Counted from the stretch's first letter, positions 13,601 to 26,590 are shown. The stretch: 64,000 nucleotides of DNA from Porpolomopsis calyptriformis (GCA_951640195.1 OX621166.1:1604501-1668500), one strand, 5' to 3'. Notes: a model not told the origin generated them from the sequence alone. Made by a program: numbers and translations.

Positions 13601-16600
13601 CTGTTGCCATTAGTGGACATCACGAGTACGTCATCAATGTCATAAGTTATCGATGTCGCGCACTGATACCATACTTTCTTAGACGAACAAGAACCAGATG
13701 CGAATGTCAACTTCCGTAAACTAGTGACACTACATATCCGCACCACTTTACTTTCTGATGTATTTGCGACTGCTGGCTATGCGCATGGTAGAGCTGCGAT
13801 CGGTCTCCTCCAAACCCTCATGGGCGCCACATCACCTGCAGTTGTTTCGGACTTGGGAGCTCTCCACCGGGCGAGTATCTGGGAGAATATCAGTCTAAAA
13901 TCAGGGTTGAGCTTAAAGGGGATTGATGTGGTTTACACGCCCAATGCATCACCACTTGAAAGATCTCCCGATCGTTCGCCTGCCGCCCTACCAGAATCTA
14001 GCGCTTCCACTACAGCAAATGGGGTACAACCAGAGCTATCATCTGCCGAGGCTTCGCCACCGGGCAGGCCCACGTCAGAACAGGATGGTCCCCAAGAGCA
14101 GAACGCCCAGGCGCTTCAACATTTGACTCATGGCATTCCTAGCTCCCTAGCTCCTTTCTTCCAAGGTACGCTCGCTCCCTCGTTAATCAATATTTTTTCA
14201 CACACTTTCGTCACTGTCGCGCAGCAATCGTCAAGATGTTCTATGCAAGGCGTAACCCAGATCCTGCACAGAAAAAACAAATCATGGATTCGTCCTCTGT
14301 GATGGCTCATATAATGCTAAATCACATCACCCCTAGGGACCATTTCAGTACGTGGTTGATGGTATTTCTCAGACAGTCGGCATCTAATTAATTGTTAGAC
14401 GACACAATTTCCGCCTATACTTACTATACCATCATGCTGGGGCTGATTACTATTCTGCTTGTGGATGGTTTGTAATTCGTGCTGCTTTCGTTTCATTTGA
14501 AACTGGATAACCACTTTATTTAGAGCATGCATCGCAAAATAGTCTCCACACCGTACAACTGGTGGCCTTTCACCGCGTCGGTGGCCTCGATGCAATCTTC
14601 GACGTCTGCGGAAGGTTTACGAGCACTATATCAAGTGTCATGAAAGTGAAACCCGACGACCATTCGGACATCGCTAAAAAGGAACTCGTGCATGCATACG
14701 GGGGGTTGAAAGTTGCCTTACATCTTCTCTTTCCTCTTATCTCCTCGAAGTCTCTATTTGAATCAGGCCAGACTTTGCTCGTGGCGACGCGTGACAAGAG
14801 GGATACAGACCCAGAGTATTTTGAACCACACAACTTTTTGGTCATGCTTAGGCTGGCGTCGTTGCCCTTACTGCAAGACCTTTGGGATTCCCCATGGCTA
14901 ATCTCAGCGCCTCTGAGTGTAAGCCGGTCTGTGGTGCAGACAGTCCTGGAACTTGCAAATGGTGAAAACGAAGAACTAAAAGAGGATTCTGAAGGTACGA
15001 ATGGTGACACACCTGTCCCAGGTGGTAATGCATCTGCTTCGAGATCGACTGGTCCCGACGAATCCCGCATCCGCCAGTTGACAGAGATGGGATTCCCTCG
15101 TTCAGCCGCCGAGCGTGCTTTGGCACGCACCCACAATAATATCAATTCTGCCACAGAACTTCTTCTGACACACCCCTTCCCATTACCGCCTGATCCTGAG
15201 CCACCTGCCCAAGATTCTCCGGCGGCAGCTCCAGTCGGTGAGGTCGAGTCTGAGGCTCCAGTTGCAGAAGGTTCGACTGCAGAGGTGGTCGTACTATCTG
15301 AACCGCCAGTCTCGATTGATGTCGCGTCAGACGATGCTTCTGCTCCCCTTGATACTTTAGAACCTGTGGTGGAAGTCAAGAGTCCTGAAGTGTGGAGAAA
15401 AGAGTTGAACGAAGCACGCGAACCTTTGAAAGCCGGGATCGGCCGTAAGGCATTGCTACTTGTAGACGAACATCTTTCCCTCATTTTCGACCTCCATATT
15501 GCTTTTGTTCGGCCTTCAAGCGATCACCAAGAGCAAGCAGTACGAGATCTTGTCGACGATGTCGACGCTTGTTCTTCTTTTGCGTTTGACACTAAGGAAC
15601 AACCGTTGGCGAATAGATGTCGTCTTCTGGCCCTGGTTCTCTGCGAAACGCCGACGTCGTTGGGAGAGGAGCTCAAGTTGCATTTGATGCAAAGACTGTT
15701 GTCATTACTGCTTTCGACCCGTAACCACCTAAAAAAGGTGCATCCAACCATCCCCAAGTGGCTGGCAGCCCATCTCCTCGTCACGGAAGCTTTGCTCACC
15801 TTAGGATATCAAGCCAAGACCATTACACTTCCAAAAGAGGGCGAGCCCATTGTTCCGCAGGACATCTTGCTCAGCCCGCCCAGCAGTGAAACTCGTTCTC
15901 TTGTATTTGATTTCTGCATGCATCTCCTTACCATGCCCAACCTGCCCAGCGATGAGTTGCTCTCAGTTTTGCGTCTCCTCGTTCTCCTCACACGAGACTA
16001 TGACACGGCTTGCGAATTTGTCAAACGTGACGGGATCGTATTGCTGTTTAGGCGTCTAAAATCGTCGAACGTGGTAGGCAGCCAGTCATACATTATCATT
16101 ATCCTACGACACATCGTCGAAGATCCTGCCATCCTCCAACATGTAATGCAGCACTCTCTCAATCGGTACTTTGCTCAGCCACGAACTCGAGTTGTGGAAG
16201 CCGGACTTTTTGTTCGAAATTGTGGGGCAATGGCTATGCGTGATTCGGAGCTATTCATCCAAGTTACTAAATCGCTATGTCATCTCACCCAACCGTATTC
16301 TTCGGCCCCGCTTGTGAGCATCCAAAGCGAAATGGGGACGGCTGGTCCAAAAGTGGAAGAGAGCGAAAATACGGATATGCATGTCGATGTGACCCCCCAT
16401 ACTCCTGTCCCTAGTGGATCTGTCGGCGTCAAGGAAGCCTTGGAATCCACCATCCATTTTCTTATTACCGACCTAATGAGGGCTATGAAATCGACAGGAG
16501 AATCCTCCGATGGTACATCGCACGAGCTTCCCAAGCCTCAAGACGAGCATGTATCCCCTACTATGGACGTTGGCGCAGAAAATCTACCAAGGATCGAGAG

Positions 16601-19600
16601 GCAAGACGACATGGCTGACAAAAACGACCACGACCGGTACAATTACTCGTGTTTCCTCATGCAGATCCTGACCGAATTGCTCTTTTCCTATGATGTATGC
16701 AAAATCGCATTCTTGTCATATTCACCGAAAAGGCGACCGCAAACTCCTGCTAAGGATTCTCTCAACAAGCATAGGACGGCAACGCTCCACTTTTTACTTT
16801 CCGACCTAATTTCATTCGGAACTATTAAGAGCCACCCAGATGCCGAGGCTCGGGAACGAATATTCACTTGCAATTGGGCCATGTCCGTTGTTGTGGCTCT
16901 TTGCTTTGACACCTCTGCTTCTCACGACATCAAAGACCTTTCACCTGACCTGGTATCTGTCCGTAAATTCGTGTTGGAGGCTGTGAGTCGGTCTATCAAG
17001 GACCTCCCAGCGTCCGAAAGCGTGGATGCTCGCTACGGCCGTCTCCTGGCGTTGGCAGAGTTGTGTAACCGATTGCTCACTGTGCGATTAAATGTCGCTT
17101 CTCGGAAACAACAAGACGAGAATCCGACCCACATTGCCAAAGTTATGTTGGAGAAGAATTTTGTGGCGACACTAACGAATGCTCTTGCTGAAGTCGATCT
17201 CAATTATCCGAATGTTCGTGGCCTCGTGGCCGCTATTTTGAGACCTCTGGAGCATCTGTATGCCGTTTTCACTCTTTAGCCAGGCCGCGCTAACCACCAT
17301 CTGCTTCCAAAGGTCCAAGATAGCGATTAAAATGAGTCGAGTATCAGGAAAAGCTAAAGATTCTACCGAAGGCAAGGCCGAGAGTGTTTCGTCCATAGGA
17401 TCTGGGGAAGAAGATTTAGATGAAGTTGATCGCGAAGAGACGCCAGACTTATATCGTAACTCAGCTCTTGGCATGTGCGTCCCTTTCCAATGCTTGCTAC
17501 TACATGTTCTGACATCCTAATTAACAGGTATGGAGGAGTGAGCTTCAAACTTTTGTCTTGAAATTAACTACTAACCTCTTGATCAGGAGATGGAGGATGT
17601 TCACTTCGCACCCGAAGGTGGAATGGACGAAGACGGGGAAGAGGACGAGGACGTGGAAATGGATTTCGGTGATGAGACAGGCAGTGAAGACACTTCCAAT
17701 ACAGAAGACGAAGGTGAAGAGGATGATCTTGAAAACGAGGGGCACGAATCACAGGAAGGGTGGGAGGACGAAGAAGAAGAAGAAGAAGCAGATCTGGTGG
17801 AAAATGATGACAACGAGGATGAAGACGAGGAGGATGGCAATGATGATCCCGAGGAAGTTGACGGAGAGATGCTGTGGCAGGTGAGTCAAGCTGCATTCTT
17901 GATGGCTTTTTTATCAAGGCCACGTCAGGACATGCATGATGCCACAGGGGAACACGAGTCGGGAGAGGATGCCGATGAAGAAGAGGAGGAGGAGGAGGAG
18001 ACGGGGGGTGAGTATGACTCCGTTCCCTGAATGTCACTGCTCAGATTTTTGTAGAACCGATTCAAATAATCCACACAGAAAGAGAAGGTGGACCGGAAAC
18101 AATGTCAGATGACGAAGAGTGCGCATATTCATTGAAATATTGTGCTTTATTAACTTTCCTTTGCTAGTTTTGGGAACGAGCTGGATATTCTTGCTGCTCA
18201 CGAGGGGGCGCAGACGGGTCCTGAATATGTGTTCGGCCTCGGAGACACCTTCGGGAATACCATGTTGGATAGCAACATTCGAGATGGTCCTCTTTTCGTT
18301 GGGCGACGACATCGCGGCGCTGGTAAGCCCACCCCCTCTTCACGCCAGTCATCTCTGAAGTTGCTCTACCAGACGATCATATGCAGCTCTTCGGCAGACC
18401 AAGAAATAGCCAATCCACTCCTCCTGAGGCCACAACTCACCCCTTGCTTTTAGACGCCTCAGCTATAGCTAACCGTGGTAACGCTAGTCAATCAAGAGGC
18501 ACACGTCGCCCCCAGCGCACGGTGGTCGCCAGCAACACTAATGAACTTCTTCAGACAATAGAAGAGCTAATCGGAGGGGGTGCTGTTCAATTGTTCCATC
18601 ATCTAGTCACTCGTGGACGTGGTGGCGGCGGCGCAGAAACAATTCGTCTAGATGTACCTTCTGCTTCCCTTGTCAACTTGGAACGCGGTTATATGCAACG
18701 TCGACCCCAAGGTGTTCTCTCAGCTTCTGTTCGGATTGAGAGAACACCTCGACCATCCGATAGCCGATCTGAATATCGCGATTTCGAACCACTGTTGACT
18801 CTACAGCGATGGGCAGAGGAAATAAAAATCCTACACGGCGATTTTATAACTGAGCGCGTCGGCAAACTCGGAGATCACGTTGTCTTGGCACTTCTTCCAG
18901 TCGCGGCGGAGGAACTCAAGGAAGTGAGAATCCGAGAGGAACGCGAGTTGGCGATACAACGTGAGGCTCAAGCCAAAGAAGAGCAGGAGGCCGCTGCTGC
19001 GAAAGCAAAAGAACAAGCCGAGCAAGCTATCAAACAGGAAGAAGAGAAAGCGAAGCGAGAGACAGAAGAAGCAAATAGAATGGAGTCCGACAGTTCAGTA
19101 CCTGGTCCGCCGAACCCAGAAGAGACTGAACCAGCGCCTCCCCATGTCGATACGGAAATGGTTGACGTCGCGCAGCGTGTAGCATCTCCGTTAGTCGCGG
19201 AGAGCGAGACACTTCCTGCTGTAACGGCTAGTGACCAGAATACAACAACCAACGAGCCTGGTCAGCCGTCGTCCGATCAAGGGGAATCATCTGGTGTTTC
19301 GGAACGAGTCACCGTCATGATCCATGGTAGCGCAGTCGATATTACCGACACCGGCATCGATCCCACATTTCTTGAAGCCCTGCCAGACGACATGCGAGAG
19401 GAAGTACTTAATCAGCACGTACGCGATCAACGAGCATCCCGTGTGGAACGTCCCCCCGATTCCCAGATCAGCGCAGAATTCCTGGATGCACTGCCACTTG
19501 AAATACGAGCGGAAATTATACAGCAGGAAAGATTGGAGCAAGTTCACCGGCGAACAGAAGACGGAGCTGGGGATCAGCCTACTGGTGTACCAGCAGAGAT

Positions 19601-22600
19601 CGATCCCGCAAGTTTTATCGCCAGTCTTGATCCCCAGCTTCGTCAAGTGGTTCTTCTTGATCAAGATGACGGTTTTATCCAGACACTGCCATCACACATT
19701 CTTGCGGAAGTTGGGACTTACCACGACGGTTCTCAGCATTCCCGCAGGCCACTTATAACACGACCAGCAGTCACGCGGCCGGTCGTACCACGAAAAGCCC
19801 CTCCACCACATGACGCGATACAACTACTCGATAAATCAGGAATCGCGGTCCTCGTACGACTTCTGTTCTTCCCTCAAGTTCTCAAGAAGAACCTCCTTTT
19901 CAAGGTTCTGGTGAACCTTTGCGAGAACGCCAAAACGCGCACTGAGTTATTCAACCTCCTCCTCAATATCCTTCAAGACGGTACTGGTGACCTTACTGCC
20001 GTGGATAAGAGCTTCGCTCAGATGTCATTCCGCAACTCAAAACCCCTGACGCAAGCACCGAAGTCTACTGGGAAGCAAAAGCTAGGGTCTGAATATATAA
20101 ATACTCTCCCCATTCCAATCCTTCAAAACGAAGCAGTGCCCGACCTTATCGCACAGCGATGCTTGGAAAGCCTCACGTTTATCGTTACTTCCAATGAATC
20201 CTCATCGCTATTTTTTCTCACGGAGCACGAACTCCCTGCTGGGCTTCGGCGAGCGGCCTCGAAGAAAGGGAAGGGCAAAGAGAAGCAAACACCACAATCC
20301 CACTATCCCATTGTCTTGCTGCTCAGTCTGCTCGATAGACAATCTCTACTCAAGACGCCTTCAATCATGGAATCTGTAGTAAGCTTGTTAGCAACGGTAA
20401 CACGGCCTCTTTCAAGCATAAAGGACGGTGCAACGAAAGGGTCCGAAGGGGTCACACCTTCCGCCCCGCCACCAAGCCAGCCAGAACCTTCAGAACCCTC
20501 AGCCACAGACCCAGCTCCCCCTGTACCCGAGGCTGCATCCACAACTCAGCAAGTCGAAGCACCATGTAAGTTTATTTTATATCCAACTCTCGATTAATGC
20601 TGATATATTCTAGCCATCACCACACCCACAGCTCAAGACACCACCAAAGGACCCGATCCGTCAATCGAAACTGTGGAGGAAAAAATGCTTCTCGCAAACC
20701 CACCGCAGATTCCTCATGCCGTGTTGAGACTCATTGTCAACATTTTAACGATAGGCGAATGCTCTGGACGCACTTTCCAGCAAAGTCTTGCTTTGATTCA
20801 GCATTTGTCGTACATTCCTGATGCTCGGGACGTGATAGCGCAAGAATTGAAGTCCAAGGCTCAGGACTTTGGCCAGAGCCTCTACTCTGATTTGGATGAA
20901 CTTGCGGCCGCTTTACAGACATCCGAAAGCAACGTCCTTGTCAGTTCTGTCGCATCCAAATTCTCACCAGCCTCGTCCGAACAAGCAAAGTTGTTGAGAG
21001 TGCTAAAAACAATTGACTACATGTACTCACCAAAACCTGTGACTTCTTCCGAGACCCAAAACGGCGGAGACGCAGAGAAAGTTCAGGGAATATACGAGTC
21101 TTTCCGATTCACGCCGTTGTGGCGCCGACTAGGAGACTGCTTGGCCATTATCGAGCAGAAACCTGACACGGAACACATTGCCACTGTACTCCTACCGCTC
21201 ATAGAATCGCTCATGGTTGTTTGCAAATATGTGGGTCCCAGAGCTCACGCCTCAGGAACGGCTCGTCTCCGGGCATCTGCCTCACCAAGGTCACCGATTA
21301 CACCAAGAGAATCGGCGGAAGATCTCTTCGTAACCTTCACTGATGGTCACCGCAAAATTCTGAATCTCATGGTTCGTAACAATCCCTCATTGATGAGCGG
21401 CTCGTTCTCCCTCCTGGTCCACAATCCACGCGCTTTAGACTTTGACAATAAACGGAACTACTTTGGTCAACAACTGCATCGGCGCCCGCACATACGGGAG
21501 CACCATAGCACTTTACAGCTGAATGTTCGCCGAGCCCGAGTATTCGAAGACAGTTTCCAGTACTTACAGCGGAAGAGCGGCGATCAGATCAAGTACGGCA
21601 AGCTAAGCGTCCGTTTCTACGACGAGGAAGGGGTCGATGCCGGCGGCGTGACTCGCGAATGGTTCCAAATCCTAGCTCGTCAGATGTTCGACCCAAACAA
21701 TGCACTTTTCCAACCTTGTGCAGCAGACAGGCTCACTTATCAGCCCAACAAGAACTCGTGGGTCAATCCTGAACATCTCTCGTTCTTTAAATTTGTGGGC
21801 CGCGTCATCGGGAAAGCGATATACGACGGAAGGTTGCTTGACGCTTACTTCTCCCGAAGCCTGTACAGGCAGCTTTTGGGGAAGCCGGTGGACCATAAAG
21901 ATGTCGAGTGGGTAGACCCGGAGTACTACAACTCTCTATGCTGGATCCTTGACAATGACCCCACGCCTCTGGATTTGACGTTCAGTGTAGAAGCCGATGA
22001 GGTTAGTAGCCAGCTTACAACCACTGTTGAGCGGATATCATCTGACTGGCATCTCCTTATCGTATATAACTAGTTCGGCATCAGCCGTATCGTGGCCTTG
22101 AAAGACTCAGGGGAAACCACACCGGTGACCCAAGAGAACAAGCGGGAATTTGTGCAACTTTCGGCTCAATACCGATTACATTCCTCCATCGAAAAACAGA
22201 TCGAGAATCTCCTTTCTGGTTTCTACGAGATCATCCCCAAAGATCTCATTACAATTGTGAGCCTTCTGTAACCTGATCGTTTATGTTGCCTAGTCTCACC
22301 ATCAACCATAGTTTAACGAGCAAGAGCTGGAGTTGCTAATCTCCGGCACGCCGGACATCGATGTGGACGAATGGCGAGCAGCCACAGACTACAACGGATA
22401 CAACAGTTCAGATCCTGTCATTGTCTGGTGGTGGAGAGCTCTCAAGTCGTTCAATCGCGACGAGAGAGCAAAAGTCCTCAGTTTTGCTACGGGTACCTCG
22501 CGTGTTCCCCTGAACGGCTTTGTAGACCTCCAGGGTGTGCAGGGTGTGCAGCGGTTCTCGATCCATAAGGCATACGGGGAATCCGATCGACTTCCTCAAG

Positions 22601-22774
22601 CTCATACATGTGTGTCCAGGCTTTGTTAGTCCAGAGCGAGGAACTGACAGACTAAATGTCGATCAAACAGGTTTCAATCAAATTGACCTACCACAATACT
22701 CGTCTTACGAAATGTTAAGGCAACAGCTTTCGATGGCTATTAACGAGGGTGGTGAAGGCTTCGCGTTCGCATGA
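10651..22774 (+). CDS. TOM1: Giant HECT E3 ubiquitin ligase, TOM1/HUWE1 family
   Basis: Ubiquitin ligase, estimated 3,600-3,700 residues. The start is ATG 10651: MKILHKSKRVVPP joins across the 56 bp intron 10690-10745 to RPQVVEIISKLVDTPDDDL, the usual start of the fungal armadillo-like N-terminal region (DUF908/DUF913). Downstream are long helical repeats and a UBA domain near 15,060-15,170 (IRQLTEMGFPRSAAERALA). A highly acidic Glu/Asp stretch lies at about 17,590-18,010. Ubiquitin-binding-motif repeats of the DUF4414 region are at about 19,350-19,650 (DPTFLEALPDDMREEVL, SAEFLDALPLEIRAEII), after a charged coiled coil at about 18,900-19,080. A complete HECT domain runs from about 21,520 (KLSVRFYDEEGVDAGGVTREW) to the end, with active-site Cys in LPQAHTC|FNQIDLP and the conserved C-terminal tail EGFAFA. 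About 15 introns. Yeast Tom1 targets excess histones and ribosomal proteins; the acidic region would suit basic substrates (inference). Confidence 0.95.
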
Positions 22775-22922
22775 AGGGATATTTAGTGAGAAGAGGGAAC
22801 GTTCTGTAATAAACCTCATTGTATATACACTCGCATCATGGGCATCTTGCATCTTACTTTGGCTAGAATTCGGATTAGTAACACAGGAAAGGCGGCATTC
22901 ATCTTTTCTCCGGAGCGTTATC

Positions 22923-24395
22923 ATGCGCGCTTTCGTGGTCAGAGAATACGCACATCCATCCAAGATAACACTTACTTTGGATGCTCCGACACCGACACCC
23001 GCCCCTGGCGAGGTTTTAGTTGAACTGTTCAGCTCAGGTCTGAACTTTTTTGACGTGCGTCATGACATCGGCAGGCAACGTGTTTCTAACCAACGATATA
23101 TACACAATCGATAGATCCTCCAAGCCCAGGGAAAGTATCAGAGCAAACCACCCTTCCCCTTCATTCTCGGAAACGAGTTTGCAGGGCGCATCGCTCAGAA
23201 TTCTCCCGTCCCGGCGGGGTGTCCCTATAAGCCAGGGGACCGAGTATTCGGAGCGACACAAGGGTGCTTCGCTGACATGACCGCCGCGAATTTGAATCAA
23301 TTGTTGCCCTTACCACAGGGCATGACGTATGATGAAGGTGCAGGTATGTGCATTACGCTTGAGTTTACGGGTAAGGGTACCAAGTAGAGAGACCTTATTT
23401 TCTATTTCGTTAGGCCTATTCATAACATGGCCTACCAGTTATGAAGCGCTGGTCGGGCGTGCGCGGTTAAAACCTGGTTCGTCATATAAAGCTACAAAAA
23501 TTCCCTTGTGGTTTTCAAGTAAATGGATACCCAGGGGAGTGGGTCCTGGTAATGGCAGCTGCAGGGGGTGTTGGAATTGCGGCAGTCCAGATTGCCAAAG
23601 GTTGGTACTTCATGATCCGCCTACAATTGAGCCTGATTTGCCACTCCAGCGCTCGGAGCCCAAGTAATTGCAGCGGCAGGTTCGCAAGCAAAACTGGATG
23701 TATCGAAGCAATACGGAGGTGCAGACTATGTGATCGACTACACGAAACCTAATTGGCAGAAGGAAGTACTGAAGATCACGGACAACCATGGAATCGATGT
23801 CATTTTCGATTCCGTCGGCATGATCACTGGTAAGCACTTTATTAAATGCTTGTGACTGCTATACATTAACTGGAACACCGGCAGATTCATTGAAATGCAT
23901 AGCTTGGAAAGGCCGAGCTCTGGTGGTTGGGTTCGCGGCGGGCAGAATCGAAAAGGTATTCTCAGCATGTGTAGTTTTTCACGCGAGACTTATACCCTTG
24001 GCACAGGTACCCATGAACCTAGTGCTCTTGAAGAACGTTTCCGTTGTGGGCATACACTGGGGAGCTTACACGCGTACGAACGCTTCTTTCTTAAGGATTT
24101 TTCCCACGATGATTTGGTGAATTTCTGATTCACAGTAAAAGAACCAGGCCACATTCCTTCCGTTTGGAAGAGCTTGTTTGAGTGCGTTGCATTTGTCTCA
24201 AAGAAGCCGAAGAGCTCACTCCTTGATGATTTCAGTCTGTTTGGGTCTGGACAAGTCAAGCCTGTGATCTTTTCAAAAACTTATTCACTTGAAAATGTAG
24301 TTGATGGTTTGGCTGCGCTGGAGCGCAGAGAAACATGGGGTAAAGCAGTTGTAAGAGTAAAGGAGGAGGAAAATGTTGAGCTAGCTAAGCTATAG
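22923..24395 (+). CDS. NAD(P)H quinone oxidoreductase, zinc-free MDR family
   Basis: Medium-chain dehydrogenase/reductase resembling quinone oxidoreductases. Exons give MRAFVVREYAHPSKITLTLD, GEVLVELFSSGLNFFD, then a GroES-like domain (FILGNEFAGRI, PGDRVFGATQGCFADM). A Rossmann fold follows with the dinucleotide motif AAAGGVGIAAVQIAK, then ADYVIDYT and GIDVIFDSVG. The Cys/His zinc ligands of alcohol dehydrogenases are absent, as expected for this branch. The C-terminus KPVIFSKTYSLENVVDGLAAL...KAVVRV is complete, ending at TAG 24393-24395. About seven introns. It lies 149 bp downstream of TOM1 on the same strand and is the last host gene before the transposon island, whose first recognisable piece begins 55 bp after its stop. 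Confidence 0.87.
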
Positions 24396-24449
24396 CCAGA
24401 TCTCATCAATGGAACACTTGTGTTATAACAGCTTGGTGCTTAGTATAAG

Positions 24450-24577
24450 TGTAACAGATATGTTGCATACAGCCACCATGCTGTGTATGTACTTATTTGT
24501 ACTGGATACCTTTATGCTTAGGTAAACAATAAGTTTACATCCCACTCCCGCTTATACCAGATTGCCCCAATACTATG
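24450..24577 (+). mobile_element. Truncated solo LTR of the 195 bp-LTR Gypsy family
   Basis: About 128 bp beginning TGTAACAGATATGTTGCATA and running to CCAGATTGCCCCAATAC. It matches, in opposite orientation, the 195 bp LTRs at 32,140, 48,824 and 51,865, then diverges abruptly. It marks the left edge of the transposon island. Confidence 0.8.
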
Positions 24578-24653
24578 AAGGACCTTACTGGACAAAATTA
24601 TATTTTTAATATTGAAATTCCTTAAATTCCCTTAAAAAACTCGAAATCCCATG

Positions 24654-24901
24654 GGATCCTATGGGATCCCATGCTTTCCCAAGCTTTCCCAAGGGATCCC
24701 TAACCCTACCATCCCATAGGATCCCATGGGATCCCTAACCTTATTTCCTATGGGATCCCATGGGATTTGTTAAGTTTAAATTGTTAAAATATTTTCTATG
24801 TAATTATATCCCATAGGATCCTATGGGAAAATCCCAAGAAATCCCTTGGGATCCTATGGGATTAGCTAACTTGATTTAATTTGAAACATCCCTTGGGATC
24901 C
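24654..24901. repeat. Palindromic GGATCC/CCATGG-rich patch
   Basis: Nine GGATCC hexamers in about 250 bp (24654, 24664, 24694, 24719, 24729, 24753, 24816, 24849, 24896), nearly all inside longer palindromes such as CCCATGGGATCC and CCCATAGGATCCTATGGG. The spacing is irregular and there is no coding frame. The origin is unknown; it is either a low-complexity inverted-repeat array or the terminal region of a DNA element. Confidence 0.85.
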
Positions 24902-24907
24902 CATGGG

Positions 24908-25319
24908 TGTTATAAACTGGTTGTTGTCAAGATGGTTTTACTTCAGAGTGCTCTGTCCCAAGACGATGGTAATGTCTCAAGTCCTAGTTATTGGGGTGTC
25001 TAATGAGGAATCAGACTTAAGGTCTGAGTATGACTAACTAGGTGTTTATATACTGACTACGCTGCTGCAGATGAGTCAGTGTTACAATGAGGAATACATG
25101 CGGTAGGTAAAAGATAAGCATGATAAGATGCAGAGCATGTGAAGAGATGAAACATAAGGAGTCAGAAATGAAATGTGTCCTATCTTGGATAAATGAAAAA
25201 GACAAGGCTATGGGGAATCCCATAGCATAATTGTGGGGAATCCCAAGCAAAGATAAGACAAGTCCAACTAAGCTACAATAACTAACATAGAGAAAGAGTG
25301 AAAAATTACGTCTGTGACA
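24908..25319 (-). mobile_element. LTR of a Ty3/Gypsy element (412 bp, antisense)
   Basis: Read on the minus strand it begins TGTCACAGACG and ends TTTATAACA (TG...CA). It shares with the LTRs at 25,762 and 27,146 the internal landmarks GGGATTCCCCA, TGACTCATCTGCAG, AGTCAGTATATAAA and CTGAAGTAAAAC. The flanking 5-mers do not match, so it is not a simple solo LTR with intact target duplication; partial rearrangement is likely. Confidence 0.75.
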
Positions 25320-25640
25320 CAATTGTGTTCAGAGCATTCGATGTTTCTCGAACTCGTTTGAGACATTCAGGAGCATTCGGGGGCATTTGAAGGGTTTGTG
25401 TTCATATTCGAAGGACTTGATAGGTGTCTAGTATTCGTATAGTTGAATATACAGTGCTCAGGGGATGGAGGGGTCATATTAGTGCATATCCAGTTTTGTG
25501 CCTATTTAATATATTTGATCCTTCAACACTATGCAGCATGGACATGGACAATGCACAAGTGATCAGATCAATGCAAGAAGGACTCTAATAAATGCACATT
25601 AGACACATGAGACATGAAGAATAAATACTACTTACTTCTC
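25320..25640. other. Non-coding transposon-derived sequence
   Basis: AT-rich, with no supported reading frame. It directly follows, on the minus strand, a good splice donor at the end of the Plavaka coding remnant, so it may be intron or downstream sequence of that element. Confidence 0.4.
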
Positions 25641-26590
25641 AGGGTAGTTACAAGAGTAGAGAAAGAATCGGGGAAATACTTGCCTCAATATTCCATCGCA
25701 AAACTTGATGATAATCCCATGTTCATATGCATGCATAAACTCTGGATTGAGCAATAGCTCCTGTCATGGATATAAATTTTCCTTCTCTCTCTATGTTTGT
25801 CCTTGTAGTTTAGTTGGATTTCTCTTATCTTGCTTGGGATTCCCCATAGACTTATATCTTTCATTTATCCAAAGTAGGATACTTTTCATTTCCAACTCAT
25901 TATGTTTCATCCCTTCATATGCTCCAAGTTCTTATCATACTTATCTCTTACTCACTGCATGTATTCCTTGTGTAACACTGACTCATCTGCAGTAGCGTAG
26001 TCAGTATATAAACTTGTAGCTAGTCATACTCAGACCTTAAGTGTGATTCCTCATTAGCTACCCCAATAACTAGGACTTGAGACCCTTATCATCATCTTGG
26101 ACAGAGCACCTGAAGTAAAACTGTCTCAACATCAACCAGTTTATAATAGCTCCCAGATTGCATGCATAAGATCCCACTTGAGTTGGGTAAGGACAATGGC
26201 AGTTGCACTTTTCCAAAACAAGTCATGGTATACATCTTGTATCTTATCAGGTAACTGGGGTAAAATGTTAACAAATTGTGTAATATGAATGAAAAATGTA
26301 CTGTGGGGATATAAGTAACATGGTTAGCTGAGAATGAGGTTGGCTTGCTGCAGATGTACTTGGAAATGTTGCCAAAGAAGAGGTAAATTGGCCACAGAGA
26401 TGCTGTGCCAAAGTTTGTGAGATGGGTCAAGTCAGAGTAGGGCATGAGGGCAGCTATGACATTTTCAAGGGGGGGGTTATCATAGTGATGTTTAGATTAG
26501 ACCTTCTTGTGTTCAGATATAAAGGCATCAGTGTTGTAGACTTCACTGTAGATACGCTGATGTGATGTGGGGCCATCTGAGCTCTAGAAT
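25641..26590 (-). pseudogene. Plavaka-type (CACTA-like) transposase remnant, interrupted by a solo LTR
   Basis: Read on the minus strand, fragments give RIYSEVYNTDAFISEHKKV, then a TAA stop, then LENVIAALMPYSDLTHLTNF, GTASLWPIYLFFGNISKYI, LPQLPDKIQDVYHDLFWK and VLTQLKWDLMHAIWE. After the inserted solo LTR (25762-26148) the same frame resumes: LLLNPEFMHAYEHGIIIKF and QVFPRFFLYSCNYPEK, ending at a GTAAGT donor. The order and spacing match the conserved core of basidiomycete Plavaka transposases (DNA transposons). No catalytic residue set or TIRs could be confirmed. It carries stops and frame changes, so it is dead. Confidence 0.75.
25762..26148 (+). mobile_element. Solo LTR, 387 bp, target duplication GCTCC
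   Basis: Begins TGTCATGGATATAA and ends CAGTTTATAATA (the final CA is decayed to TA). It is flanked on both sides by GCTCC (25757-25761 and 26149-26153). Removing it and one GCTCC restores an uninterrupted Plavaka reading frame, an independent proof of the boundaries. It carries TGACTCA and TATATAAA like its relatives. Confidence 0.92.

Noticed and set aside
14570..15484. 304-codon minus-strand ORF
   Set aside because: Antisense of a long TOM1 exon containing the UBA domain; the Ser/Gly-rich composition is typical of a mirror frame.
17558..18037. Several overlapping ORFs on both strands in the acidic region
   Set aside because: They are shadows of the GAA/GAG-rich acidic segment of TOM1, which reads through this region in one frame with short introns.
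24654..24901. CRISPR-like array in the GGATCC patch
   Set aside because: Repeats are short overlapping palindromes with irregular spacing, without unique spacers, and the organism is eukaryotic.
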